DNA from: JBLHUT01 sp047629975
GTDB taxonomy: Bacteria > Pseudomonadota > Alphaproteobacteria > Rhodobacterales > Rhodobacteraceae
DNA length: 40,792 bases
Direction: 5' to 3'
NCBI GenBank assembly: GCA_047629975.1
Contig: JBLHUT010000003.1
Span: 1-40,792, forward strand
Below the pieces are notes generated by a model. It saw only the letters and a list, made by a program, of their open reading frames with translations, was not told the DNA's origin and searched no databases. The position numbers and the translations under genes are program-made. Below, piece after piece: positions 33,686-40,792 of the stretch. How positions within the stretch are numbered: position 1 is the stretch's first letter; each line of letters opens with the position of its first letter.

Positions 33686-33781
33686 ATGTCACAACACACC
33701 CTGCCCGGCTTGCAATCAAACAACGGCCTACAATCAAACACTGGCAAAGCCCCCTTTTCCCCTCGCTCCAAAGAGAGATGA
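33686..33781 (+). CDS. Putative 31-residue small protein
   Basis: A short frame with a strong ribosome binding site (AAAGGAG, 8 bases before ATG) downstream of the FNR/FixK box. The product begins MSQHTLPGLQSNNGLQSN and contains the repeated LQSN unit; it is basic at the end (RSKER). A 9-codon frame starts right at the stop (ATGA overlap). No homologue is recognised. The box and binding site give moderate support; alternatively it is a leader of an RNA. Confidence 0.45.
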   Translation: MSQHTLPGLQSNNGLQSNTGKAPFSPRSKER

Positions 33782-33849
33782 AAAGTCTGATCGACATCAG
33801 CAAAAGCTGACACCTGCCTTGCTTGCCGGCTCTGACCTGCCGGTGCTGC

Positions 33850-34566
33850 TCAGCAAATTGCCACGCCAGACGGCACCAGAATATCGGCCCATACCGGCAG
33901 ATGATCAGACGCCTGTCGCGCCAGAGGTCCGTCTTCGACACCGCCCCCCGTGACTTGCAGACCGTGGCTTACGGCAAAACGATCAAGCGCGGTCACTGGC
34001 CAGCGCGCATGAAACGAGCGCCCCGGCGCATGAACCTGAAACCGTCCCGCCAAAGGTTCGAGCCCTTTATGTTGCGACCATTCGTTGAAGTCACCAGCAA
34101 GAACCGCATGACCACTGTCGTGCGTGGCAGCCCGCAACACCTCCAGTTGGGCCCTGCGATTGCGGCGCATCAAACCAAGATGCGTGGCCACCACACACAG
34201 CCCTGCACCGACATCAAGCGTCAGATGCACCGCACCGCGTGGCTCGAACCCGGGCAGATCCAGACGCGCAACACGGCGCACATCCAAACCCCGACGCAGC
34301 AGAACAGCATTGCCGTGCCACCCCAAGCTGATCCCGTTTACGGCAACATCCAGAAGGGAAAAATCTGTGTGAGTGTCGATCAATTCGCGCGCAATCGCAG
34401 GGCGCCGCACGCCCATTCGCTTGTCGGCTTCTTGCAGCAGAACAATGTCTGCCCCAAGCTTGTTGATGACCTCGAGGGTGCGTTCGGGCATGTATTTGTT
34501 GTCCAACCCCCGCGCCTTGTGGACGTTGTAGCTGGCGATGCGAATTGGGGTATCGGACATTAACAT
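33850..34566 (-). CDS. Endonuclease/exonuclease/phosphatase-family hydrolase
   Basis: About 238 residues of the EEP (DNase I/AP endonuclease 1-like) fold. The catalytic motifs are in order: IASYNVHKARG (Asn), ADIVLLQEADKR (metal-binding Glu), NAVLLRRGLDV, VVATHLGLMRRNRRAQLEVL (His), AVLAGDFNEW (Asp/Asn), ALDRFAV and ASDHLPVWADI (Asp/His pair). The set is complete. No signal peptide is seen, so it acts in the cytoplasm. The substrate may be a nucleic acid or a phosphodiester lipid; the sequence does not decide. Two ATGs (34566 and 34560) are possible starts and neither has a good binding site. It is a single gene with convergent and divergent small neighbours. Confidence 0.88.
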   Translation of the reverse strand: MLMSDTPIRIASYNVHKARGLDNKYMPERTLEVINKLGADIVLLQEADKRMGVRRPAIARELIDTHTDFSLLDVAVNGISLGWHGNAVLLRRGLDVRRVARLDLPGFEPRGAVHLTLDVGAGLCVVATHLGLMRRNRRAQLEVLRAATHDSGHAVLAGDFNEWSQHKGLEPLAGRFQVHAPGRSFHARWPVTALDRFAVSHGLQVTGGGVEDGPLARQASDHLPVWADILVPSGVAIC

Positions 34567-34621
34567 AATATAGGATCATAAGACGTAAATTCAACCAAAC
34601 CACACCTTGGTAACAACGGAA

Positions 34622-35269
34622 ATGTTCAAGAACACAAACCATATCATGCTTGCGATCTGGGCGCTCTTGCTGGTTGCAGGGCTGGCCGCATTCGGCTTTG
34701 CGCGGTGGGAGTTGGCCTTTGTAAGCTTGACGACACTGGGGCTATCGTTAATCCCGCCGATGCTTGCATCGCGCTGGTCACTTACCTTGCCTGTTCCGTT
34801 CTTGTTTGCGACCACTCTATTTTTGTTTGCGTCTATTTTTCTTGGCGAAGCCTTTGACTTTTACGAGCGCCTCTGGTGGTGGGATCTGGCCTTGCACGGG
34901 GCTGCATCAGTCGGCTTTGGACTTACCGGTTTTCTGTTTGTTTTCATGCTGTTTGAAGGCGATCGCTTTGCCGCACCTCCCTCGGCTATCGCCTTCATCA
35001 CCTTTTGTGTCGCAATGACAATGGGGGCCATCTGGGAGGTGTTCGAATTTGGAGTGGACCAGCTGTTTGGCCTGAACATGCAGAAATCCGGATTGCAGGA
35101 CACGATGAGCGATCTGATGATTAACGGATTGGGAAGTGCCACAGCCAGCCTGACCGGTTATCTGTACCTCGTACGCGATACGGCGGGTGTGCTTGGGCAC
35201 GGATTGTCAGAGTTCATTCGCCTCAATAAACGTCTCTACCAGAAATCCAGGGACCGGCTCAGAAAATAG
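34622..35269 (+). CDS. YjdF/DUF2238-like integral membrane protein
   Basis: 215 residues with about six hydrophobic helices. The motifs WWWDLALHGAASVGFGLTGF and MTMGAIWEVFEFGVDQLFG, with QDTMSDLMINGLGSATASLTGY, are the conserved His/Glu/Asp-containing helices of the YjdF (DUF2238-like) family, which is functionally unknown. A TTG five codons earlier is an alternative start. It is divergent from the EEP-family gene with a gap of about 55 bases. Confidence 0.8.
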   Translation: MFKNTNHIMLAIWALLLVAGLAAFGFARWELAFVSLTTLGLSLIPPMLASRWSLTLPVPFLFATTLFLFASIFLGEAFDFYERLWWWDLALHGAASVGFGLTGFLFVFMLFEGDRFAAPPSAIAFITFCVAMTMGAIWEVFEFGVDQLFGLNMQKSGLQDTMSDLMINGLGSATASLTGYLYLVRDTAGVLGHGLSEFIRLNKRLYQKSRDRLRK

Positions 35270-35368
35270 GCCGCCGCCCCTCCCGAAATCATGCCAGCCC
35301 CTTCGTCAAATCCCGGGCCGGCCTGCAAAAGTCCAAGTAAATTCGTGACAAATCAGGAGTAGGCCCAA

Positions 35369-35605
35369 TCAGCTGGCACAGCACCCGAGATAGACCGAAA
35401 ACACGTCAAAGCTCCCGATCTGGTGGCATTCGGCCTTGGGTACCACGATGCCATCGCGGTGAGCCATTGGCGTAACGGGTTTCAGTAAATCCATGAAGCC
35501 GATGTCGAATTCCTCTCGCAAGCCGGCGCTTTGGTCGATCTCCGACAGATCGATGTCAGGGGCGATACGGTGCAATTCATCGGCGAGGGCCGTTTCATAT
35601 TCGGC
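35369..35605 (-). pseudogene. Acyl carrier protein-like relic, Ser site lost
   Basis: The frame ending at 35369 reads LADELHRIAPDIDLSEIDQSAGLREEF, then DIGFMDLLKPVT and ECHQIGSFDVFSVYL. The whole is an acyl-carrier-type four-helix domain. The usual D-S-M/L phosphopantetheine site is G-F-M here, so the Ser needed for the prosthetic group is missing. Together with the broken neighbours this marks it as decayed. It is the last gene of a former minus-strand operon with acyl-CoA synthetase and 2-oxoacid dehydrogenase genes. Confidence 0.6.
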
Positions 35606-35609
35606 CCTG

Positions 35610-36034
35610 CCCTAACGCGTGGGTCACCCGAGGCGGCATCGGGCACCGTGCCCTCCACAGCGGCGCGCAAGATGATCGCGTCAGAGTTTGCACCGGCCGT
35701 TGCGATGTCAATGCCGCGCTGCCAGTCCCGCGCCGCAGGAGACGCACGCGGGGACCTTGCGAACGGGCAAACTTCCCCTTCCAAAGGCGAACCTGAGCGC
35801 GGATTGCCAACGGGCAATCGCGCTTCGGGCTTCGGGCTTCGAGGAGCCGGTCTGTAGCGCCGGATTGCTTTCTTGCGGTCTAGCGTCGGGGTCGGGCTTT
35901 AGGGACGCTTGCCCCCCGTCAACCACACGTCGGATCAACGCAAGCTATGTTCTTAATGTCACACGGGCCCATGTTTCAACCAACACTCCAGTCGCCAAAT
36001 CCGCGCCCAGAGACGACATCAGAAAGACCCTCAT
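35610..36034 (-). pseudogene. Dihydrolipoyl acyltransferase (E2)/lipoyl protein relic
   Basis: From ATG 36034 the sequence starts MRVFLMSSLGADLATGVLVETW, which matches the beginning of an E2 lipoyl domain (MPSLGADMxxGTLVEW). The lipoyl-lysine loop that should follow (ETQKG) is missing and the frame stops. A segment resembling KVPASPAARRLA, the peripheral subunit-binding linker of E2, is visible in fragments around 35720-35780. The catalytic domain is not found. The start overlaps the stop of the E1 relic (ATGA), showing that it was once a coupled operon. Confidence 0.55.
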
Positions 36035-37413
36035 GCGCTGACCCGCATCAGGGTCTTGGCAACCGGCACGATCTTGTCGCTGTGCGGGATGGCGGCGCGT
36101 CCCAGATGCCCCAGATGCAAGGAATAGGGAATTGGCACTTCCCCTTTGCACAGCCGCGCCACGAGGGCGTGGGGATTAAAGAACGCCACCAACATGACAC
36201 AGTGCCGCGCGATGGGTATCGACCACTCCTGCAGTTTGCGAAAAACTGCTTTCGCGATTGTAAACCATATCAGCTTCGAAAATCAGCACCGCATCAGGAT
36301 CTTCAAGAACGATCCACAACATCGCGCGCGCGTCGTCGACCGTCGTAGGGGCCAGAACCTGCTGACACGAGTTTGCGCATACCACCCTTCAAGGCTATGG
36401 GAATGCTGCGCGGCCAATTTCTTACCCGCCTCTGTAGCCATGCGCCCCACAACAGGCACACCGAGTTGATTGCTCGACATATGCGGCCTGACTGCGGCAG
36501 TGTTCAGGATTTGATGAAGGGCACGCAGCGAAAAGTTCAACGCCATCAACTCAACAATCGGGCGTATCCCCGCAACCGCAGCACCGATGCCCGCTCCCGT
36601 AAAGCCGGACTCCGATAATGGGCGGATGCGCGCAGGGCCAACGGTATCCGGTAGCCCCTTTCTAACGGCACAGCAGCCCCCGTACCGACCCCCGTACCGA
36701 CCGACATACTCGCCCATCAGGAACACCCGTTTGTCACGGATCATGGCATCGACGATCCCAGCCTTGACCGTGTTGCGATAGCATTCCGCAACCAGCCTGT
36801 CGTGCTTGACCACAACCGGCGGCGGTGGCCGGTTCAATGCCGCAACATAGCGGGTCAGGGTCTCTGGCGACTCATCATTCGCCCCTTCGGCAAAGACCGC
36901 TGCAATCTCGGCATTCCCCTTTTTGATGATCTGTGGCACATCTTCGGGATGCAGCAGGCCCGCCAGTTCGCCACGACTTCCTTTGGCCGGTAAAGTTGCG
37001 TATCAAAAATGGAATGCCCGCCATACAGCAGCCTAGACGGCAATGACATTGCCACCATAGAAAGTATGCGCCTTGCTAAAAAGATGCATCGCACCGCCGA
37101 GCAACCTTCGGTCTTGCCGTACATTTCCGCCGGTATGGATCCCATCGGCACACTGCGTGCCAACGCGTGACCATGTTCACAGTATGCGGCCTTCGCGGTA
37201 TGTGGCCACGATCCGGTCCTTGTCCTCCAAATGCGGAATGGGCAAGGCTGCGATCGCCTCCTCCCCGTCATAAAGCTGCAAGACGCCGCAGATCTTCTGT
37301 CGGGTATAAAGCCCGCCGCATCTGTCCTCGAAACGGCGGCTACGGATCATGGCTTTCAGCAAGGCGCAAACGCGGGCGTGCGTCAAAGCGGGATTGAGCG
37401 ATCTTGCTGTCAT
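36031..37413 (-). pseudogene. 2-oxoacid dehydrogenase E1 (alpha and beta parts) relic
   Basis: The E1-alpha part starts at ATG 37413 (VCALLKAMIRSRRFEDRCGGLYT, LYDGEEAIAAL, EDKDRIVATYREG), then a frameshift, YCEHGHALARSVPMGSIPAEMYGK, then a large deletion of the thiamine-diphosphate core to GGHSIFDTQLYRPKEVVANW. The beta part follows: YRNTVKAGIVDAMIRDKRVFLMGE, SESGFTGAGIGAAVAGIRPIVELM, LNFSLRALHQILNTAA, then, in another frame, VLAPTTVDDARAMLWIVLEDP. The last piece, RLCKGEVPIPYS to KIVPVAKTLMRVSA, ends at 36031. A GRYGG unit is duplicated in the beta part. Several frameshifts and at least two deletions make this a dead pyruvate/acetoin-dehydrogenase-like gene. Confidence 0.8.
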
Positions 37414-37425
37414 GTCTCGTTGCTT

Positions 37426-38704
37426 TCAGGGGTCGAGATGCCGCCCTGCGGCAGCCCAAGTTCCCGCGCACTTTGGGGGCCGACGCATGATTTTGCCGTT
37501 GCGGGTCTTGGACAGGTTTTTGCGCAAATCCGATCTCTTTCGGGGCCAACGCGGGGCCAAGCTGTTTGCGGGCATGCCCGATGAGCGCCAGCCAGAGATC
37601 GCCGTCAGGATTGCAGCCAGTTTTAGGGCAACATAGGCTTTTACCGGCTCGCGCATCGTCTTGTCGGGCACACCGATGACCGCCACCTCTGTCTCGGCCG
37701 GATGTTCGATTACGGTGCTTTGCGTCTCGAAGGGACCAATCAGGTGTCCCCCGCCTTTGATCGGGTCGTTACTGCGCCCGACACACCAGAAGTAGCGCTC
37801 GGCGTCTTGCATGGGCTGATCCCCGCTCAGATACCAACCGTCGCGAAGCCAGTTCTCCTACCGTGCCTGCCCGTGACCCACTCCGGATCGCCGTGCGCCA
37901 ATAGATATCGCCCGCGCGCGGATCAAGCGCGAGACGCCCGGCGACGTGATGCCTCACCACCGCGTCATGGACATGCGCAACACCTTTCGGGTTGCTGCTT
38001 GTACTAGAGGTAAAAGGCAGCAGTTCTGGCACTTCAGGGTCCATTAGGACACCTTACAAGGCACTGAGGCATCCTGCACCAACAGGCCAAGAGCCAAAGG
38101 CCCCTCACCCGCCGGATCGTTAACCTCGGTTTCGGCCCCGTTCGCCAGTACCACGGTGCCAAGCCCCCGAAAGGCGCCCACGCAAGGATCTGACCCTGCG
38201 GTCGTAGAGATGCTTGGAGGAAATCAGCGCAGTTGCGCCGCTGATTTCTATCCAGAAGTGAAGAGACCTTGGGCCGAACGCCAAGAACAGCAGGCATAGC
38301 CCCCCCTTCAGCCTGTCCAGCCCGGCAATTCAATGTTCCGACACAGGTTTCAGCAGGGAAAATACCTTGTCACCACGTCCGATCCTCCATGCTTTGAGCA
38401 CAAAAGCACAGAGGTTGATCTGCCGTAGCAACCCCGCATAGGTGAAATCGGTTCGTTCGCCGGATTTCGCGATCCAGCGCAGCGCAATTTGCGCATTGTG
38501 CCCAGTCCCTCCATGACGGTCGACTGCCCCATGACAGATGTTCAGCTTGCCATCAGGCCGTCCGTTAATCTGATTGCGCGCAGCCACCCGGCTAAAATCC
38601 GCACGGGTGGCAGCGGCGTCAGACATGTTCGCCTGATCCGCGACTTTGTCAGACTTTTTAATTGGAACATCCTTCATGGGCGCTCTGTCTCGCTTGGTTT
38701 TCAA
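37426..38704 (-). pseudogene. AMP-forming acyl-CoA (acetate-CoA) ligase relic
   Basis: The start region (38330-38704) has DGKLNICHGAVDRHGGTGHNAQIALRW and RTDFTYAGLLRQINL, as in acetyl-CoA-synthetase-like enzymes. The AMP-binding loop is recognisable but altered at about 37980-38010 (FTSSTSSNPKGVAHVHDAVV, normally TSGTTGKPKG), followed by HHVAGRLALDPRAGDIYW. The C-terminal domain has YFWCVGRSNDPIKGGGHLIGPFE, EVAVIGVPDKT and the catalytic-lysine end KTRNGKIMRR. The frame is broken in the middle third and the gene is shorter than the family's 550-650 residues. It is the first gene of the decayed operon; its stop is 13 bases before the E1 start. Confidence 0.78.
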
Positions 38705-39990
38705 GCCCCGAGCTTAGGCGCGACGAGGACGGACCGGTGGATAAAAGTTAATCGGGGGGCGGTAAAGTGCAACATTCAGGCCCCACAGGTCCCACACCAG
38801 CATCCGCCCTCAAAAGGTAGGGTTGCTGATAAATATCAATCGGATGCTTGTCCAAGCCTGTAACCTGTCCCCGGACATCAGCACAGAAGGACAAGATAGA
38901 AGAGCTTGATAGACTGCTCAATGCAAAAAATGTGCTGGACGACCCAATTGAACGGGACAGGTGAGCCGTCATTCCCACTGTCAGTTACGGCTTCGGATTT
39001 GGCGCCTGAGGGACGGTCGGAGCAAAGACCGGAACAGGCGGCGGCACCGGTGCTGGAGGTGGGATCGAGCCTCTTGGCGCCATTATTTTTGATGAGAACG
39101 GCGCCCGTGACGAGGCTATGAAAGGCGCGGCAACCAGCGTGGCCAAGATTTTGAGCGAGGCTTTGACCATACCGCCGACAAGCCGTCAAAAGTGGCTCTG
39201 CCTGCTTCGGAAAAGTCCTGACAGGCTATTGTTTGGGTGCTTTATGGTCTGTTGACGGTCCTACTCTTGGCTCTTGCCCTGTTCATTATTGCTACAACCT
39301 TTCCGGTTTGCACTGGAAGAAGCCGTCACCACGATCAAAGGGAACAAAGATGCCTGTACTCACGTCACGCAATGCCGGCTCCGAAGTCTACAGGCTCGTC
39401 GCCAGTATGGTGAGAGTTGTTCAAGTTGAACGCCTGCATATCAATGCAGGTGCCGGCTGGGGCGATCCAGCCGGTACATCGCATCTGTTCGGCCATCTGT
39501 CGTCATTTGTTTATGGCGCGGGGGTGGCCGATGTCTGTGTAAGGCCAGTGGCGTTGCTTTCACCTTTCGTGCGTTTCGAATGGCATATCCTCGGGCCCAA
39601 GCAACTTGTCAGGTTCATCCAATGAAATTTGCACTAGAAACGGTTTTCATTAGATCGATTGGTCATGTCGGGGTCATCTCTGGCATCGCCGCCACGCATC
39701 ACGGCACCCGTTCGCAGTGTAATTATACCGGATCACAGGCACCACTTTATGTCCTGTTGAAGACACCCGAAGGGAAGGGAATCGAAGGGTTCGGGACCGG
39801 AGGCATTTCCGTCCCGATCGAAGAGATCGAAATGCGCTGTCCGGGATGTGTCTACAGGTTCTCGCAGGAGGCCCTGTCTGCCTGCGTCATGTAGCATTTG
39901 ATACATCCGTGCCTGCCGTGCGGACGTCCCAGCAGGAACCACGCTCCACCAAAGCCCGCTAGAGCGACGTTGATTTAGCGGGTGCGGCAA
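38705..39990. other. Gene-poor stretch with unrecognised frames and relics
   Basis: No gene here is supported with confidence. In the plus direction about 38995-39180 reads, after a stop, GTVGAKTGTGGGTGAGGGIE and PLGAIIFDENG, which recalls GerW/YtfJ-type proteins only weakly. Plus frames at 39351-39625 and 39622-39894 (starting MKFALETVFIRSIGHVG) have no clear binding site or known motif. Given the relics on both sides, more decayed genes are the simplest explanation. Confidence 0.35.
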
Positions 39991-39999
39991 AAATTGATC

Positions 40000-40620
40000 C
40001 CCAAAGTGCCAGCAGCACGCGGATGCTCTCCGACCGCGCGCAGCCGCAGAAGAGTTTACAACAAGGAATAGATCGCGCCCCCCCAACCTGATCAACGCGC
40101 CGTAAACAAAGATGTTCTGATGGAAGAAACATTGGGCCAATCACCGGAATATCGCCCTTGAACGGAGCCGAGACCGACCGAAAGACCGGCCAATGATTCA
40201 AAAAACGGTCGTCCTGAAAGACCTGCAAACTGACATCGGACGTCAGCCTTAGCACGAACAGATTGATCATGCCAAAAGCGACATCGGCAACAGGATGAAA
40301 ACTTGCAGCGCCGCAAAGATAAATCCGGCAACCTCAACCGCCATGCCCCATCAGCACCTGACCTTAGGCACCGATATTCAACAAACCGGCGCAAAACCCC
40401 AAAGCATGCCCTCTCCCCGCAAGAACAAGCAGCATCGCCGCCATCGGTGTTTCGAACACCGCATTTCCCGACCCGGCAGAGCCTTGAAGCTGCGCAATAC
40501 AGGATATACCGACCGTTCACCGATCGCCCCCTGTAGCCAGCAGCGTCGGCGTCCCCAGAAACAGATCGTCAAGTTGGGAGCGCCCCACGGCCTTGGCCAT
40601 CATCAGACCCGCCACCTCTG
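40000..40620 (-). pseudogene. Probable BMP-family (nucleoside/sugar) ABC permease relic
   Basis: Leftward reading gives, with two stops, ETPMAAMLLVLAGRGHALGF then AGLLNIGA and GQVLMG, which fits the RxGLxNIGAEGQxLMG signature of BMP/YufP-type permeases. Further on are FKGDIPVIGP and, in a different frame, FFHQNIFVYGALI, which resemble the DIPVLGPxxFxQNxLVYLAL segment of the partner permease. The two pieces are too close to be complete genes, so a deletion may have joined two permease genes. Identification is by short motifs and is tentative. Confidence 0.4.
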
Positions 40621-40626
40621 TCTTCT

Positions 40627-40792
40627 TCATGAGGCCGCTCTCGCCATGGCCAACCTGATCGCCGACTTGTCCACCGGGATGTTTGCTTCCGGCGCAGGTG
40701 GGCGATAGCCCAATGCACTGTGTGGTCGTTTCGTGTTGTAGTGGTTCCTCCAGCGTTCGATGATTATTTGAGCTTCGCGTAGTGAGTAGAAT
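40627..40792 (-). CDS. IS3-family transposase OrfB, C-terminal part, cut by window edge
   Basis: The minus strand at the right edge encodes FYSLREAQIIIERWRNHYNT, then KRPHSALGYRPPAPEANI, the highly conserved end of the IS3 OrfB integrase domain, with the last catalytic Glu region in SLREAQ. It then runs to a stop at 40627 (tail VDKSAIRLAMARAAS). The upstream part lies outside the window, so completeness is unknown. Unlike the left-hand relics, this stretch has no internal frame break and may belong to a more recent insertion. Confidence 0.85.
   Translation of the reverse strand, partial: FYSLREAQIIIERWRNHYNTKRPHSALGYRPPAPEANIPVDKSAIRLAMARAAS

Noticed and set aside
33823..34563. 246-codon plus-strand frame opposite the EEP-family gene
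   Set aside because: The minus strand has every EEP catalytic motif; the plus frame has none.
37005..37020. TGGAATGCCC inside the E1 relic as another GntR operator
   Set aside because: It is not a palindrome, lies in a dead coding region and is far from module B.
1..40792. tRNA and rRNA genes
   Set aside because: I looked for TTCRANYC-type arms followed by CCA ends and for rRNA core sequences on both strands by eye and found none; a tRNA scan would settle this.

Overview
The window looks like one accessory-rich segment of an alphaproteobacterial chromosome or large plasmid, most likely Rhodobacteraceae (Roseobacter group). The reasons are the high GC, DctPQM TRAP operons, tightly overlapping ATGA/TGATG gene junctions, FixL/FixK-type regulation and FNR/FixK boxes. 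No taxon-specific marker such as rRNA is present, so the placement is an inference from gene content.

Layout. (1) 1-486: 5' part of an acyltransferase-3 membrane enzyme on the minus strand, running off the left edge. (2) About 1.1-3.9 kb: insertion-sequence graveyard. An IS110 relic sits inside an IS5 relic, next to two different IS3-family relics, all frameshifted. (3) 4.07-8.56 kb: catabolic module A: RpiR-type regulator, a promoter with two GAAAA-N4-TTTTC palindromes, a TRAP transporter, and a hydantoin-racemase-family protein without the family's catalytic cysteines. An IS3 relic follows. (4) 9.15-22.76 kb: catabolic module B: GntR/FCD regulator, amidohydrolase, spermidine/putrescine-type ABC transporter, PuuE-like deacetylase/allantoinase, a 47-codon coupled small ORF, a second cysteine-less racemase-family protein, an arylmalonate-decarboxylase-like member of the same superfamily, a second TRAP transporter, an amidase and a 2-keto-4-pentenoate-hydratase-like enzyme. 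A palindrome TGGAAT[G/T]CCA occurs in front of the regulator and twice in the divergent amidohydrolase/ABC promoter region. (5) 23.1-35.3 kb: redox and low-oxygen region: thioredoxin-like protein with a COG0701 permease, small proline-rich protein, c-type cytochrome lipoprotein, truncated Crp/Fnr and flavodoxin genes, an S2P-type membrane protein with CBS domains and a lost HExxH, FixL-like hybrid kinase, OmpR-type regulator, FixK-like regulator, DUF2267 protein, bactofilin-like membrane protein, an EEP-family hydrolase and a YjdF-like membrane protein. Two perfect TTGAT-N4-ATCAA boxes lie in divergent promoters here. (6) 35.4-38.7 kb: a decayed minus-strand operon (acyl-CoA synthetase, 2-oxoacid dehydrogenase E1, E2 lipoyl protein, acyl carrier protein). 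(7) 38.7-40.8 kb: more relics (probable BMP-family ABC permease) and a partial IS3 transposase at the right edge.

The most interesting part is module A+B: three transporters and a set of C-N/C-C bond enzymes that fit import and breakdown of a small cyclic or linear amide/ureide. The two racemase-family proteins have Ser/Ala and Gly where the family has its two cysteines, and the third superfamily member has the one-cysteine pattern of arylmalonate decarboxylase. The substrate cannot be read from the sequence. The low-oxygen region appears to be partly eroding: its dehydrogenase operon, one Crp/Fnr gene and a flavodoxin are broken, while its sensors and regulators look intact.
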